Below, piece by piece: positions 1-10,253 of a stretch of 64,000 nt of DNA. A program made the translations under genes and the position numbers. The DNA is from Nocardia grenadensis NBRC 108939 (lineage in GTDB: Bacteria; Actinomycetota; Actinomycetes; Mycobacteriales; Mycobacteriaceae): assembly GCF_001613445.1 (NCBI RefSeq), contig NZ_BDCJ01000010.1, positions 124,001 to 188,000 on the forward strand, in the 5' to 3' direction. The notes beneath the pieces were generated by a model. That model had not been told where the DNA came from and ran no database searches. It was given only the letters and a program-made list of their open reading frames with translations. The first letter of the stretch is position 1. Each line of letters starts with the position of its first letter.

Positions 1-1
1 A

Positions 2-46
2 CTCGAGGGCGAGGGGGTGGCGGAACTGCGTCGCCGCTGTAGCTGA
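2..46 (+). CDS. possible 3' end of an upstream gene (partial)
   Basis: The frame opened by position 2 reads LEGEGVAELRRRCS and stops with TGA at 44-46, 36 nt before the next gene start. It looks like an ordinary C-terminal tail of a gene that begins before the window. With only 14 residues nothing can be said about function, and a chance open frame cannot be excluded. Confidence 0.25.
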   Translation, partial: LEGEGVAELRRRCS

Positions 47-82
47 ACATCAGGGTTCGCTCCACCGATGGGAGACGCGTAG

Positions 83-514
83 ATGACCGAGTCCGCGCTG
101 TCCGCGATGGGCAGGATGGTCGGTGAATGGAACACGACCACCAGCCTGTACCCCGATATCACCGGGCATACGGTGATCGAGTGGATGCCCGACGCACGGT
201 TCCTGGTGGTCCACTACACGGTCCCGGAGGCCGGGATCAGCCTGGTACAAGTCGTCGGGGCCGACGACTTGTACCAGGACCGTCTCGTGATCCTGCAGTA
301 CGACCAGACCGGCGAACACCGCATCTACCAGGGGTCGTTCGATGGACCGCTATGGCGGGTGTGGCGTGACGCCCCCGGCGCATCCCAACGGTTCACCGGA
401 AACCTGGACGAGGCGGGGAACACAATGCGCGCCACCTGGGAGCGGTCGGACTCCGAACTCGATCCCCGCAGCTGGGATCACGATTTCGATATCGTCTTCA
501 CCCGTATCTGCTGA
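83..514 (+). CDS. conserved hypothetical protein, DUF1579/lipocalin-like
   Basis: This encodes 143 residues with no signal peptide or membrane segment. The pattern (GxxVGEWNT near the start, then IEWMPDARFLV, a GADD segment, HRIYQGSFDGPLWRVWRDAPG, SQRFTGNLD, GNTMRATWERS and WDHDFDI at the end) is typical of small beta-rich DUF1579-like or lipocalin-like proteins of actinobacteria. Their function is mostly unknown. GGGAGA about 8 nt upstream of the ATG is an acceptable ribosome binding site. A hairpin follows the stop, so the gene is probably separate from hisD. Codons around VVGADDLY carry a perfect 18-bp inverted repeat, listed separately. Confidence 0.75.
   Translation: MTESALSAMGRMVGEWNTTTSLYPDITGHTVIEWMPDARFLVVHYTVPEAGISLVQVVGADDLYQDRLVILQYDQTGEHRIYQGSFDGPLWRVWRDAPGASQRFTGNLDEAGNTMRATWERSDSELDPRSWDHDFDIVFTRIC
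241..278. repeat. perfect 18-bp inverted repeat inside a coding region
   Basis: Positions 241-258 (CCTGGTACAAGTCGTCGG) and 261-278 are exact reverse complements separated by only two G residues. The element lies wholly inside the DUF1579-like gene and encodes SLVQVVGADDLYQ, so the protein reads through it. Such a long perfect palindrome is unlikely by chance in one gene. It could form a strong mRNA hairpin or a DNA cruciform. Confidence 0.9.
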
Positions 515-515
515 T

Positions 516-541
516 GTCACCGAGAGAATCTGCTCGGTGAC
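516..541 (+). terminator. hairpin after the DUF1579-like gene
   Basis: GTCACCGAG (516-524) pairs perfectly with CTCGGTGAC (533-541) across an 8-nt loop, starting 2 nt after the stop codon at 512-514. There is no T tract, as is usual in high-GC actinobacteria. It probably separates this transcript from hisD. Confidence 0.55.
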
Positions 542-619
542 CACGGTCCGACAGGTGTACGTGCGCCTTCCGTCCGTACGTGCGTGGACTGCGACCGGGC
601 TTCGCGCGAGGGCACCCAT

Positions 620-625
620 TAGGCT
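620..625 (+). promoter_or_regulatory. candidate -10 of the his operon promoter
   Basis: TAGGCT fits the actinobacterial TANNNT -10 and lies 53 nt upstream of the hisD ATG. This would give a 5' leader of roughly 45 nt. No convincing -35 was seen, so the call rests on the hexamer and its position. Confidence 0.35.
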
Positions 626-678
626 GGGGCCGCACCCTGTGCTGATGTTCCAGGCCGAAGACGAGGACCGAAAACACC

Positions 679-3170
<2,492 letters not shown>

Positions 3171-3190
3171 GCACCGAGACGGAAGTGAGT

Positions 3191-3823
3191 ATGAACCGAA
3201 CCGCGCGGGTGGAGCGCACCACCAAGGAATCCGGCATCGTGGTGGAACTGGACCTCGACGGCACCGGCAAGACCGATATCGCCACCGGTGTCCCGTTCTA
3301 CGACCATATGCTCACCGCGCTCGGCGCCCACGCCAGTTTCGATCTGACCGTGCGCGCCGAGGGCGATATCGAGATCGAGGCGCATCACACCGTCGAGGAC
3401 ACCGCGATCGTCTTCGGACAGGCGCTCGGGCAGGCGCTCGGCGACAAGAAGGGCATCCGCCGTTTCGGCGACGCCTATATCCCGATGGACGAGACCCTGG
3501 CGCATGCCGCGGTGGATGTCTCGGGCCGGCCCTACTGTGTGCACACCGGCGAACCGGATCACCTGCTGCACGCCGTCATCCCCGGCGCACCGGTCCGCGG
3601 CCGCAACGAGCCCGGGGCACCGTATTCGACGGTGCTCAACCGGCACGTCTTCGAATCTATCGCCCTCAATGCCCGGATCGCCTTGCATGTCCGGGTGCTC
3701 TACGGCCGTGACCAGCACCATGTGACCGAGGCCGAGTACAAGGCGGTGGCCCGCGCGCTGCGCGCCGCCGTGGAACCCGATCCCCGCGTCCAGGGTGTGC
3801 CCTCGACGAAGGGAGCGCTGTGA
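3191..3823 (+). CDS. hisB: imidazoleglycerol-phosphate dehydratase
   Basis: HisB removes water from imidazoleglycerol phosphate in a Mn-dependent reaction. The 210-residue monofunctional form is standard for actinobacteria; there is no fused phosphatase domain. Metal-binding His and Glu motifs are visible: [44 protein letters not shown] and [17 protein letters not shown] at 3185 is also in frame, but the GGAAG at 3181-3185 is better spaced for the ATG at 3191. It is third in the his operon, 20 nt after hisC. Confidence 0.95.
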   Translation: MNRTARVERTTKESGIVVELDLDGTGKTDIATGVPFYDHMLTALGAHASFDLTVRAEGDIEIEAHHTVEDTAIVFGQALGQALGDKKGIRRFGDAYIPMDETLAHAAVDVSGRPYCVHTGEPDHLLHAVIPGAPVRGRNEPGAPYSTVLNRHVFESIALNARIALHVRVLYGRDQHHVTEAEYKAVARALRAAVEPDPRVQGVPSTKGAL

Positions 3824-3864
3824 TGCGGTCCCTTCGCCAACGCTGCGGGCTCCGCGGACCGCAT
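3823..3864 (+). promoter_or_regulatory. inverted repeat between hisB and hisH
   Basis: ATGCGGTCC (3823-3831) and GGACCGCAT (3856-3864) are perfect complements enclosing 24 nt that also contain GC-rich complementary pieces. The element begins on the last base of the hisB stop codon and ends 23 nt before hisH. It could be a processing or attenuation hairpin that changes expression of hisH relative to hisDCB. It could also be a copy of a dispersed intergenic repeat; I cannot test that within one window. Confidence 0.45.
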
Positions 3865-3887
3865 GTACCGCCTGTGAAGGAAGTGTT

Positions 3888-4520
3888 ATGACGTCGGTGG
3901 TTCTGCTGGATTACGGGTCCGGCAATCTGCATTCCGCCGAGCGGGCGCTGGTCCGGGCGGGCGCGCGGGTCGAGGTCACCGCCGACCCCACGGCCGCGCT
4001 CGCCGCCGACGGCCTGGTGGTCCCCGGTGTCGGCGCCTTCGCCGCCTGTATGGCCGGTCTGCGCGAAGTGCGCGGTGAACGGATCATCGGGCAGCGGCTG
4101 GCCGGTGGGCGGCCGGTACTGGGTATCTGCGTGGGGATGCAGATCCTGTTCGACCGCGGTGTCGAGTTCGGCGTGGAGACCGAGGGGTGCGGGGAATGGC
4201 CCGGCACCGTCGACAAACTGGACGCACCGGTGCTGCCGCATATGGGCTGGAACACCGTCACCGCACCCGCCGACAGCGTGCTCTTCGCGGGAATGGACCC
4301 CGCCACCCGCTTCTATTTCGTGCACACCTACGCGGCCCGCAACTGGGAGCTGCCCCCCAGCGACCACCTCGCCGCTCCCGGACTGACCTGGTGTGAGTAC
4401 GGCAGCGGCCGGTTCTTGGCCGCGGTGGAGAACGGCGCGCTCTCGGCGACACAGTTCCATCCGGAGAAGTCGGGTGACGCCGGGGCGCAGCTCCTGTCCA
4501 ACTGGGTGAAATCGCTCTGA
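3888..4520 (+). CDS. hisH: imidazole glycerol phosphate synthase subunit HisH
   Basis: HisH is the class I glutaminase subunit that supplies ammonia to HisF for imidazole ring formation. The ATG at 3888 follows GAAGGAAG and gives 210 residues. An upstream in-frame extension is possible but lacks family residues. The start [11 protein letters not shown], the oxyanion region VPGVGAF, the nucleophile Cys near residue 81 in GICVGMQ, and the His-Glu pair in [11 protein letters not shown] complete the catalytic triad. Unusually, hisA, hisF and hisI do not follow; the next gene is convergent. Confidence 0.95.
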   Translation: MTSVVLLDYGSGNLHSAERALVRAGARVEVTADPTAALAADGLVVPGVGAFAACMAGLREVRGERIIGQRLAGGRPVLGICVGMQILFDRGVEFGVETEGCGEWPGTVDKLDAPVLPHMGWNTVTAPADSVLFAGMDPATRFYFVHTYAARNWELPPSDHLAAPGLTWCEYGSGRFLAAVENGALSATQFHPEKSGDAGAQLLSNWVKSL

Positions 4521-4533
4521 TCCGGGCCGATTG

Positions 4534-5508
4534 TCAGGCCGCGCATTTCGCGTTGGGCGGCGGCGGGGGCGCGGCCACCACACCGCGGGCGACATCGACC
4601 ACATAGTCGCGGTTACCGTCGAGTGGTTCGGTCCCGAGTGCGAGCCGCTCCACCACACAACCGGCCTCGAAAAGGGCCGGGCCGACATTGTGGCGGCCCG
4701 GTTCGACCGTTCCGTGCAGAGTGCGGCCGCTCACGATCGAGTACATGGTGCTGGGTTTCCCGGCGAGCATCAGCGCGGCCCGCATCTGGGTACTGGCCGC
4801 GAACGGCACCACCTCGTCGGCGGTTCCGTGGATGAGGAAAGCATGCCGGATACCCATCCGGCCGGCCTGGAGCGCCGGTGACCGTTCCGCATAGGCGAGC
4901 GGGCAGGTCACCGGGACACAGTTACCCGCGTCCCGCTGGATCTGCGCCTGCAGCGCGGGATAGTCCGACGCGGGCCCGGCCCAGTGCGTGGCCAGATCGG
5001 ACGGGCCGAAGGTATCGACCCAGTAGTCGAACAATCCGGCCGGTCCGTAGGCGGCGGCCAGGCCGGAGGTCATCGCCCCCTGGCTCCAACCCCACAGGAT
5101 GGTGCGCGCGACGCCGGGATGGGCGCCCTTGTACCACTGGGTCGCGGCGACCAGGTCCTGCCAGCCGGCCCACAGGTTCCACTCCCCCGTACGCCACTGC
5201 GCGCTGCCGCGCATATCCATGGACAGGACCGGGGTCCCGGTCCGCGCGGCGATGGCGGTGACGTACTCGGCGTACTGGGCCGACGACCCCTTGTGCCCGT
5301 GCGCCGCGACGATCAACGCGTTCCCGACCGCGCAGCCGTACGGTTCGTAGACGAGGCCGGTGGCCTGCTCACCGTCGACCGGAATCGAGACCGGCCGGGG
5401 CTGGACCGAGCACGCCTGGGTCGCGCCGGCGGGCGCGGCGGCCGGCAGCGTCGCCGTCAACGCCGTCAACAGCACCCCGGTCAGGAAGCTCATCACGCGT
5501 CTGCTCAT
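4534..5508 (-). CDS. secreted alpha/beta hydrolase
   Basis: The product of about 324 residues starts with a charged SRR segment and a hydrophobic stretch (FLTGVLLTALTATLPAA) ending near AGATQA, a Sec signal peptide, so it is exported. The mature part has an alpha/beta hydrolase pattern: AAHGHKGSS for the oxyanion hole, the nucleophile Ser in GWSQGAM near residue 140, Asp in HGTADEVVP and His in RTLHGTVEPGRHN. Paired cysteines suggest disulfides. The substrate is unknown. Start choice is uncertain: an in-frame ATG also lies at 5547, but GAAGG sits next to the ATG at 5508. It converges on hisH with a 13-nt gap. Confidence 0.8.
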   Translation of the reverse strand: MSRRVMSFLTGVLLTALTATLPAAAPAGATQACSVQPRPVSIPVDGEQATGLVYEPYGCAVGNALIVAAHGHKGSSAQYAEYVTAIAARTGTPVLSMDMRGSAQWRTGEWNLWAGWQDLVAATQWYKGAHPGVARTILWGWSQGAMTSGLAAAYGPAGLFDYWVDTFGPSDLATHWAGPASDYPALQAQIQRDAGNCVPVTCPLAYAERSPALQAGRMGIRHAFLIHGTADEVVPFAASTQMRAALMLAGKPSTMYSIVSGRTLHGTVEPGRHNVGPALFEAGCVVERLALGTEPLDGNRDYVVDVARGVVAAPPPPPNAKCAA

Positions 5509-5584
5509 CCTTCGAATATTCCACGGCGCGGCAGACATTCGCCGCAACCGGGCCGCGACCGGCCGGGATGTCGGATTCTGCCGC

Positions 5585-5590
5585 TAGCAT
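5585..5590 (+). promoter_or_regulatory. -10 element of a leaderless transcript
   Basis: TAGCAT is followed after 7 nt by the ATG at 5598. This spacing places the transcription start on the initiation codon. No Shine-Dalgarno sequence is present, which agrees with leaderless translation. Confidence 0.55.
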
Positions 5591-5597
5591 CCGGGCC

Positions 5598-6776
5598 ATG
5601 TACTCGATCAGTACCGCGCAGCGCCGGGCCCGGATCGGCGTCCGGCACCGGCTCGCCGGCGGGCACCGCGGCACCGACCCGGCCGAGATCGTGCGGTCGC
5701 TGGTGGTGCTGCACGCCACCGACCCGGCCACCGTCCATCTGTCCGTGGCGGCACGTGGTCACCATCTCGGCCCCGAGCAGGTGGAGCGGGCCCTGTACGA
5801 GGACCGGGCGCTGGTGCGCATGCTGGCCATGCGGCGCACCATGTTCGTCGCACCGGTCGACCTGGTGCCCGTGCTGCATGCCTCCTGCGGCACCGATCTG
5901 GCGGTCAAACAGCTCCGCACCTACGCCCGGTACCTGGAACAGGCGGGTATCGGCGCGGGCGACCCGGCGGGCTGGCTCACCGAGATCGCCGATCGCACGC
6001 ATCGGGCCCTGCTGGCCCGGGGCAGCGCGACCGGAGCCCAGCTGAGCAAGGACGTTCCCGAACTGCGTACGCAGATCAATACCGCGCCGGAGAAGTCGTA
6101 TTCACGGCCGACGAGTATCACCAGCTGGGTGCTGGTCTTGCTCGGGACCGAGGGCCGGATCGTGCGGACCCGGCCGAACGGCACCTGGTCGAGCAGCCAG
6201 TACTCCTGGGCGCCGGTGGAATCCTGGCTGTCCGGACCACTTGCCGAACCCGGAATCGACGAGGCCCGTGTCGAATTGGTCCGGGCCTGGTTGCGCGCGT
6301 TCGGTCCGGCGCCGATCGGTGATATCAAGTGGTGGACCGGATGGACGCTCGGTCAAGTGCGCAAGGCGTTGGCCGGGGCGGATATCGTGGAGGTCGAGTT
6401 GGACGGCGGCCCCGGCGTGCTCCTGGCCGACGACCTGGAACCGGTGGACGATCCGGCGCCGTGGGCGGCGCTGCTGCCCGCGCTGGATGCCACTCCGATG
6501 GGTTGGCAGTCGCGCGCCTGGTATCTCGGTGAACATCAGCCGCGGCTCTTCGACCGCAACGGCAATATCGGGCCGAGCATCTGGTGCGACGGCCGGATCG
6601 TCGGTGGCTGGGCCCAGCGCAAGGACGGCGAGATCGTCACCCGGCTCCTGGAGGATATCGGCGCGGACGCGACCGCTCTGGTCGACGCGGAGGCCGAACG
6701 CGCCGCCGGCTGGTTCGGGGAGATACGCCCGATCCCGCGGTTCCGCACCCCGCTGGAACGAGAACTCACCGCATGA
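5598..6776 (+). CDS. winged-helix protein of the AlkZ/YcaQ (HTH_42) family
   Basis: This 392-residue protein has the layout of the HTH_42 superfamily, which includes DNA glycosylases that unhook alkylated bases or interstrand crosslinks. Recognisable segments are SISTAQRRARIGVRH, a first winged-helix region, MLAMRRTMFVAP, a middle region with FGPAPIGDIKWWTGW, and near the C-terminus LFDRNGNIGPSIWCDGRIVGGWAQR. Where active members carry a QxQ or QxD motif, the aligned stretch here appears to read LHATDP, so activity may differ. The start at 5598 is chosen for the leaderless -10 TAGCAT; an ATG at 5568 is also in frame. Confidence 0.75.
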   Translation: MYSISTAQRRARIGVRHRLAGGHRGTDPAEIVRSLVVLHATDPATVHLSVAARGHHLGPEQVERALYEDRALVRMLAMRRTMFVAPVDLVPVLHASCGTDLAVKQLRTYARYLEQAGIGAGDPAGWLTEIADRTHRALLARGSATGAQLSKDVPELRTQINTAPEKSYSRPTSITSWVLVLLGTEGRIVRTRPNGTWSSSQYSWAPVESWLSGPLAEPGIDEARVELVRAWLRAFGPAPIGDIKWWTGWTLGQVRKALAGADIVEVELDGGPGVLLADDLEPVDDPAPWAALLPALDATPMGWQSRAWYLGEHQPRLFDRNGNIGPSIWCDGRIVGGWAQRKDGEIVTRLLEDIGADATALVDAEAERAAGWFGEIRPIPRFRTPLERELTA

Positions 6777-7057
6777 GACCGGGCATTCGGGCGAAGTAGA
6801 TTGTCCGATATGCGAATGCAGCGTCGTCCGGTCGTGTTCTTCGCCCGCAGCGCGTTCGACGGCCCGGTCTGCGGTACCGGGGCGGGCGGGTCCATCGGCG
6901 CACCATGATCCGGGACTGCCGATTCCGCGGGACTCCAGCTGCCGGCGGGTGCGGCCGTACCGCGGTCGCCCGTGCGGCCGGACCCCTGCCCGCAGTGACC
7001 GGCGGATCACGATCCACGACTCCCGAACCGGGCGTGACCGGCACCGTACCGCGACGG
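6777..7057. other. intergenic region without a supported gene
   Basis: These 281 bases lie between two converging genes. I see no open frame with convincing protein character on either strand. The only structure noted is the hairpin at 7033-7062 that overlaps the end of the MarR gene. Confidence 0.5.
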
Positions 7058-7062
7058 TCACG
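7033..7062 (-). terminator. hairpin spanning the MarR stop codon
   Basis: CGTGACCG (7033-7040) and CGGTCACG (7055-7062) are perfect complements with a 14-nt loop. They straddle the stop codon of the minus-strand MarR gene at 7058-7060. This could end that transcript and may also act on the opposing gene. Confidence 0.4.
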
Positions 7063-7528
7063 GCCGGCCACGGGCCGCGGACTCCGTATGCGCGTCGAGG
7101 ATGCGGGTGAGCAGACCGACGAGCGTGCGCCGCTCGGCCGCGGAGAGGGCGGCGAGCAGTTCGTCCTGCGCCCGGTCCAGCCGGCGGTCCAGGTCGGCGA
7201 GGTGTGCGATGCCCGCTTCGGTGAGGGTGACGATATTGCGCCGGCGGTCCTCCGGATCGGCCTCCCGTGCCGCGAAACCGCGAGCGACCAGTTCGTTGAG
7301 GACCGCCACCATATCGCTGCGGTCGATACCGGTACGACGCCCGAGTTCGGCTTGGCTGGCGGCGCCGGCCTCGCGCAGTGTGGTGAGTACGGCGTAGTGG
7401 TATCGCCGCGATCCGGTATCGGCCAGCGCCTGTTCGGTGGCGCGGGCGGCGAGCAGCGCGGTCTGGTTGATCAGCCGGGTCGGCAGGGAACGCAACCTGC
7501 CGGGGACGTCCTCGTGCGCGATCTTCAT
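7058..7528 (-). CDS. MarR family transcriptional regulator
   Basis: The 156-residue protein has the MarR winged helix: a dimerisation helix, the recognition region ASQAELGRRTGIDRSDMVAVLNELVARGF, the wing EADPEDRRRNIVTLTEAG, and C-terminal dimerisation helices. Such proteins repress nearby or own genes and release DNA on binding small phenolic or oxidant ligands. TAGATT lies 6 nt upstream of the ATG, so the mRNA is probably leaderless. The arylamine N-acetyltransferase gene is just upstream on the same strand and is a possible target. The ligand is unknown. Confidence 0.88.
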   Translation of the reverse strand: MKIAHEDVPGRLRSLPTRLINQTALLAARATEQALADTGSRRYHYAVLTTLREAGAASQAELGRRTGIDRSDMVAVLNELVARGFAAREADPEDRRRNIVTLTEAGIAHLADLDRRLDRAQDELLAALSAAERRTLVGLLTRILDAHTESAARGRP

Positions 7529-7534
7529 AACCGG

Positions 7535-7540
7535 AATCTA
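7535..7540 (-). promoter_or_regulatory. -10 element of the leaderless MarR gene
   Basis: On the minus strand TAGATT is followed by 6 nt and the ATG at 7528. The imperfect palindrome CAAGCGATTG lies just upstream and could be the autoregulatory operator. Confidence 0.45.
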
Positions 7541-7581
7541 GCAAGCGATTGTTGGCGACTCCCACAAACCGACCGGACCGG

Positions 7582-8445
7582 TCAGCGGGTCGCCCACGAC
7601 GCGGTGATCAGCGCCTCGGCATCTTCGTCCGGGATATCGATATCGAAGACCTCGCCGAGCGCCTTCGCCAGCTCCGCGAGTTCGAGCTCCCGGCAATCAC
7701 TCGTTCCGTCCGGATACTCCGTGGTCAGCGTGCGGCCGTCGAGCGTGTGATGGACGCCGGGAAGGAAACGCTGCACGAACGGCCGCTGGGTGAAGGGCGA
7801 GCGCGGCGACGTGGCCACGAAATGATTACCCACCTCGTAGTCGATCCGGTACTGCGGTTCCGGCGTGAACGTGTAGCGGTCCACCCAACCGGCCGACGCG
7901 AACTGGTGCAGCACCCATTCGTCGCCACCCAGCTCGCCCAGGGTGCGCTCGAGACGGAACCGCCAACCACCGAGCGTGAACTCGTCCGGGTGTTCGACCA
8001 GCGGATAAGGTTCGGACGGGCCGGCCCCGAACCCCACATCGGCCAGCCAGGCCCGGTCGTCATCGGAAACGGTGATCCGCAGCAGCGCGTGGGTGGCCGG
8101 GCGCAGCCCGCCCGACCCCATGGTGACACGACCGGACAGACCGGTGACACCGAACCCGAAACGCTCCAGCGCCGCCGCGAACACAATGACGTTCTCGTAG
8201 CAGTATCCGCCGCGCCGCCGCCGGACCAGTTTGTCTTGCAGGGTTTCCAGATCCAGCGGTACCGGCCGTCCCAGCACCGCCTCCAGGTTCTCGAACGGCA
8301 CCGTGGTGGTATGCGCGGCCACCAGCTCCCGCAGCACGGCCAGCGTCGGGGTGCGCGGGCCGGTGTATCCGATCCGCGCCAGATACGCGTCCAGATCCAG
8401 TGCCGCACCGTTCCAGTGGTAGGCGGTATCGGCCGGTTTCGTCAT
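7582..8445 (-). CDS. nat: arylamine N-acetyltransferase
   Basis: NAT moves an acetyl group from acetyl-CoA to arylamines and hydrazines (isoniazid in mycobacteria). The 287-residue length is typical. The Cys-His-Asp triad is visible: Cys in RRGGYCYENV, His in ATHALLRI and Asp in WLADVGFGAG. The N-terminal FENLEAVLGRPVPLD is also a family mark. The ATG at 8445 follows AAAGGGATGAC and is preferred to an in-frame start 14 codons upstream. It lies 53 nt upstream of the MarR gene on the same strand. In mycobacteria nat is tied to cholesterol catabolism, but no such genes are near here. Confidence 0.95.
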   Translation of the reverse strand: MTKPADTAYHWNGAALDLDAYLARIGYTGPRTPTLAVLRELVAAHTTTVPFENLEAVLGRPVPLDLETLQDKLVRRRRGGYCYENVIVFAAALERFGFGVTGLSGRVTMGSGGLRPATHALLRITVSDDDRAWLADVGFGAGPSEPYPLVEHPDEFTLGGWRFRLERTLGELGGDEWVLHQFASAGWVDRYTFTPEPQYRIDYEVGNHFVATSPRSPFTQRPFVQRFLPGVHHTLDGRTLTTEYPDGTSDCRELELAELAKALGEVFDIDIPDEDAEALITASWATR

Positions 8446-8589
8446 GTCATCCCTTTCGCCGGGTACGGAACGAGCAACCGCGCGCACTCGCGGGATGTTC
8501 CGCAGCGCAGCGGAGGCCGGCCGGCCCGCCGGATTGCCGCGGCGGACGCGATCGATGTCTCCGAGCTCACGCGGCGCCGGTCGCGGCGT

Positions 8590-8964
8590 TCATGGCGTCG
8601 TCGAGCTCTCGGCATTCCGCGCGTACGCCTCATCGAAAAGCTCCCAGCCGTCCCGGTGAGCGACTGCGCGGGCGTCCGCCATCCAGCCGCGCCGCACGGC
8701 TCCGTCGACGAATGCCCGGACCACGCCGGGCTTGTTCAGATTCAATGACCGGTCACCGGTCCAGATGACACCCGATACGGACACGCCTCCGTCGGGCACA
8801 TGACGCTCACCGCCGGGGCGGAAGACCAGTGTTATGCCTGCCACCGACCCGCGCGGCCGGAGCCGCAAGATTTCCTCGCACCCGGGCACATGCCGGTGCG
8901 TGGTCCTCCAGAAATACTGCCGGCCTCCCACTGTGAGTACACGGTGGCGCCCGTTTTTCCTCAT
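8590..8964 (-). CDS. hypothetical protein
   Basis: This encodes 124 residues that I do not recognise. It reads like a real small globular protein: MRKNGRHRVLTVGGRQYFWR, then repeated beta-type segments (GITLVFRPGG, VSVSGVIWTGD) and an alpha-helical C-terminal part (VVRAFVDGAVRRGW, ELFDEAYARN). No signal peptide or membrane segment is present. The -10 TAGCAT at 8971-8976 (minus strand) is 6 nt from the ATG, giving a leaderless start, which supports the gene call. Similar small proteins occur in streptomycetes, with no known role. Confidence 0.65.
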   Translation of the reverse strand: MRKNGRHRVLTVGGRQYFWRTTHRHVPGCEEILRLRPRGSVAGITLVFRPGGERHVPDGGVSVSGVIWTGDRSLNLNKPGVVRAFVDGAVRRGWMADARAVAHRDGWELFDEAYARNAESSTTP

Positions 8965-8970
8965 CGCGCG

Positions 8971-8976
8971 ATGCTA
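8971..8976 (-). promoter_or_regulatory. -10 element of a leaderless transcript
   Basis: On the minus strand TAGCAT is followed by 6 nt and the ATG at 8964. It supports both the gene and its start. Confidence 0.5.
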
Positions 8977-9274
8977 GGCGCATGGCCCGCGTGCTGCCAT
9001 CGGGATATCGACCGAGGCCGGACGGTTCGCGGGGCCTACCGCCACGACGCCGGTCCACGCGGAGTCCGCGGCCATGTTCCGGGGTGAGCCCGTCGGGGCA
9101 TCGCGGCGGGGTCTGCGCCGCGATGGAGTCGCGGCAGCGGCCCGGGCCGAGAACGCAGAAGTCCGCGTAACCCACCGGTCCGGAGGCGGGTTGCCGGCGC
9201 CGATCGCCTTCCGTTGCCCTGGTGGATGCCGAAGCCCTGTGTGGGTGGCCGCGAACCGGGCTGTATCGATATCG
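8977..9274. other. intergenic region without a supported gene
   Basis: About 300 bases separate the hypothetical gene from the end of nadC. Open frames here are Arg- and Pro-rich and look like GC-driven chance frames. I see no clear hairpin or promoter. Confidence 0.45.
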
Positions 9275-10135
9275 CTACATATCGAGGCCCAGGTCCAGCA
9301 CCCGGACCGAATGGGTCAGTGCGCCCACCGCCAGGAAATCGACGCCGGTCCGCGCGTAGTCGCCGGCCATATCGAGAGTGAGGCCGCCGGAGGATTCCAG
9401 CTTCGTCTGCGGTGCGACGGCATTGCGGCGCTGGACCGCGGCCTGGGTCTGCCAGAGCGGGAAATTATCGAGCAGGACCAATTGCACCTGCTCGGCGAGT
9501 ACGGCGTCGAGCTGGTCGAGATCGTCGACCTCGACCTCGCAGTCGATATCCGGCGCGGCGGCACGGACCGCCCGCAGTGCCTCGACGACCGAACCCGCGG
9601 CGACGACGTGATTGTCCTTGATCAGCGCGGCGTCACCCAGACCCATGCGATGGTTCACGCCGCCGCCGGCGCGCACCGCGTACTTCTGCAGGGCGCGCAG
9701 ACCGGGCAAAGTCTTCCGGCTGTCCCGGATCCGGCAGCCGGTGCCCTCGACCGCCTCCACCCAGTCGGCGGTGGCGCTGGCGATACCCGAGAGATGACAC
9801 ATCAGGTTGAGCATGGTGCGCTCGGCGGTGAGCAGGCCGCGGGTCGGCGCCACCAGCGCCAGCACCGTCTGCCCGGGCGCGATCCGGGTACCGTCGGGCA
9901 CCCGCTCGGTGACCTCGTAGCCGCCGACGCCGATCACTTCGTCGAGCACCAGCAGCCCGATATCGATTCCGGCGACGGTACCCGGCTGCCGGGCCACCAC
10001 CGCGGCCTTCACCGCCGCGTCGGCGGGAACGGTGGCCGCGGTGGTGATATCGGGCCCGTAGCGCAGGTCCTCGTCCAGCGCGGTCCGGATCAGACCGCCG
10101 ACTTCCTCGGGGTCCAGACCGTGATCCACTGTCAT
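9275..10135 (-). CDS. nadC: nicotinate-nucleotide pyrophosphorylase (carboxylating)
   Basis: NadC (quinolinate phosphoribosyltransferase) converts quinolinate and PRPP to nicotinate mononucleotide, the last dedicated step of de novo NAD synthesis. The 286-residue protein shows DLRYGPDITTAATVPAD near the N-terminus, the substrate-binding DSRKTLPGLRALQKYAVRAGGGVNHR, LIKDNH, DCEVEVDDLDQLD and ESSGGLTLD. A strong GAGGAGAAGG site precedes the ATG. It is third in nadA-nadB-nadC, 118 nt after nadB, and presumably under NrtR control through the operon promoter. Confidence 0.97.
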   Translation of the reverse strand: MTVDHGLDPEEVGGLIRTALDEDLRYGPDITTAATVPADAAVKAAVVARQPGTVAGIDIGLLVLDEVIGVGGYEVTERVPDGTRIAPGQTVLALVAPTRGLLTAERTMLNLMCHLSGIASATADWVEAVEGTGCRIRDSRKTLPGLRALQKYAVRAGGGVNHRMGLGDAALIKDNHVVAAGSVVEALRAVRAAAPDIDCEVEVDDLDQLDAVLAEQVQLVLLDNFPLWQTQAAVQRRNAVAPQTKLESSGGLTLDMAGDYARTGVDFLAVGALTHSVRVLDLGLDM

Positions 10136-10253
10136 TGCCTTCTCCTCGTTCTCGATCCGGACGTCCGGGTGCGCGGGGGCGTTTCGTCGGCGGGCACCGG
10201 CCCGGCCGCCTCCGGTAGCGGGCGGATCGCGAACGCCGCGGCCGGTCGGCCGC

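Noticed and set aside
4531..4881. Plus-strand frame opposite the secreted hydrolase
   Set aside because: Shadow of the minus-strand gene, which has a signal peptide and a catalytic triad.
7582..8445. Link of nat to a cholesterol catabolic cluster
   Set aside because: In mycobacteria nat is next to hsa genes, but no such genes are present here, so the context does not support that role.
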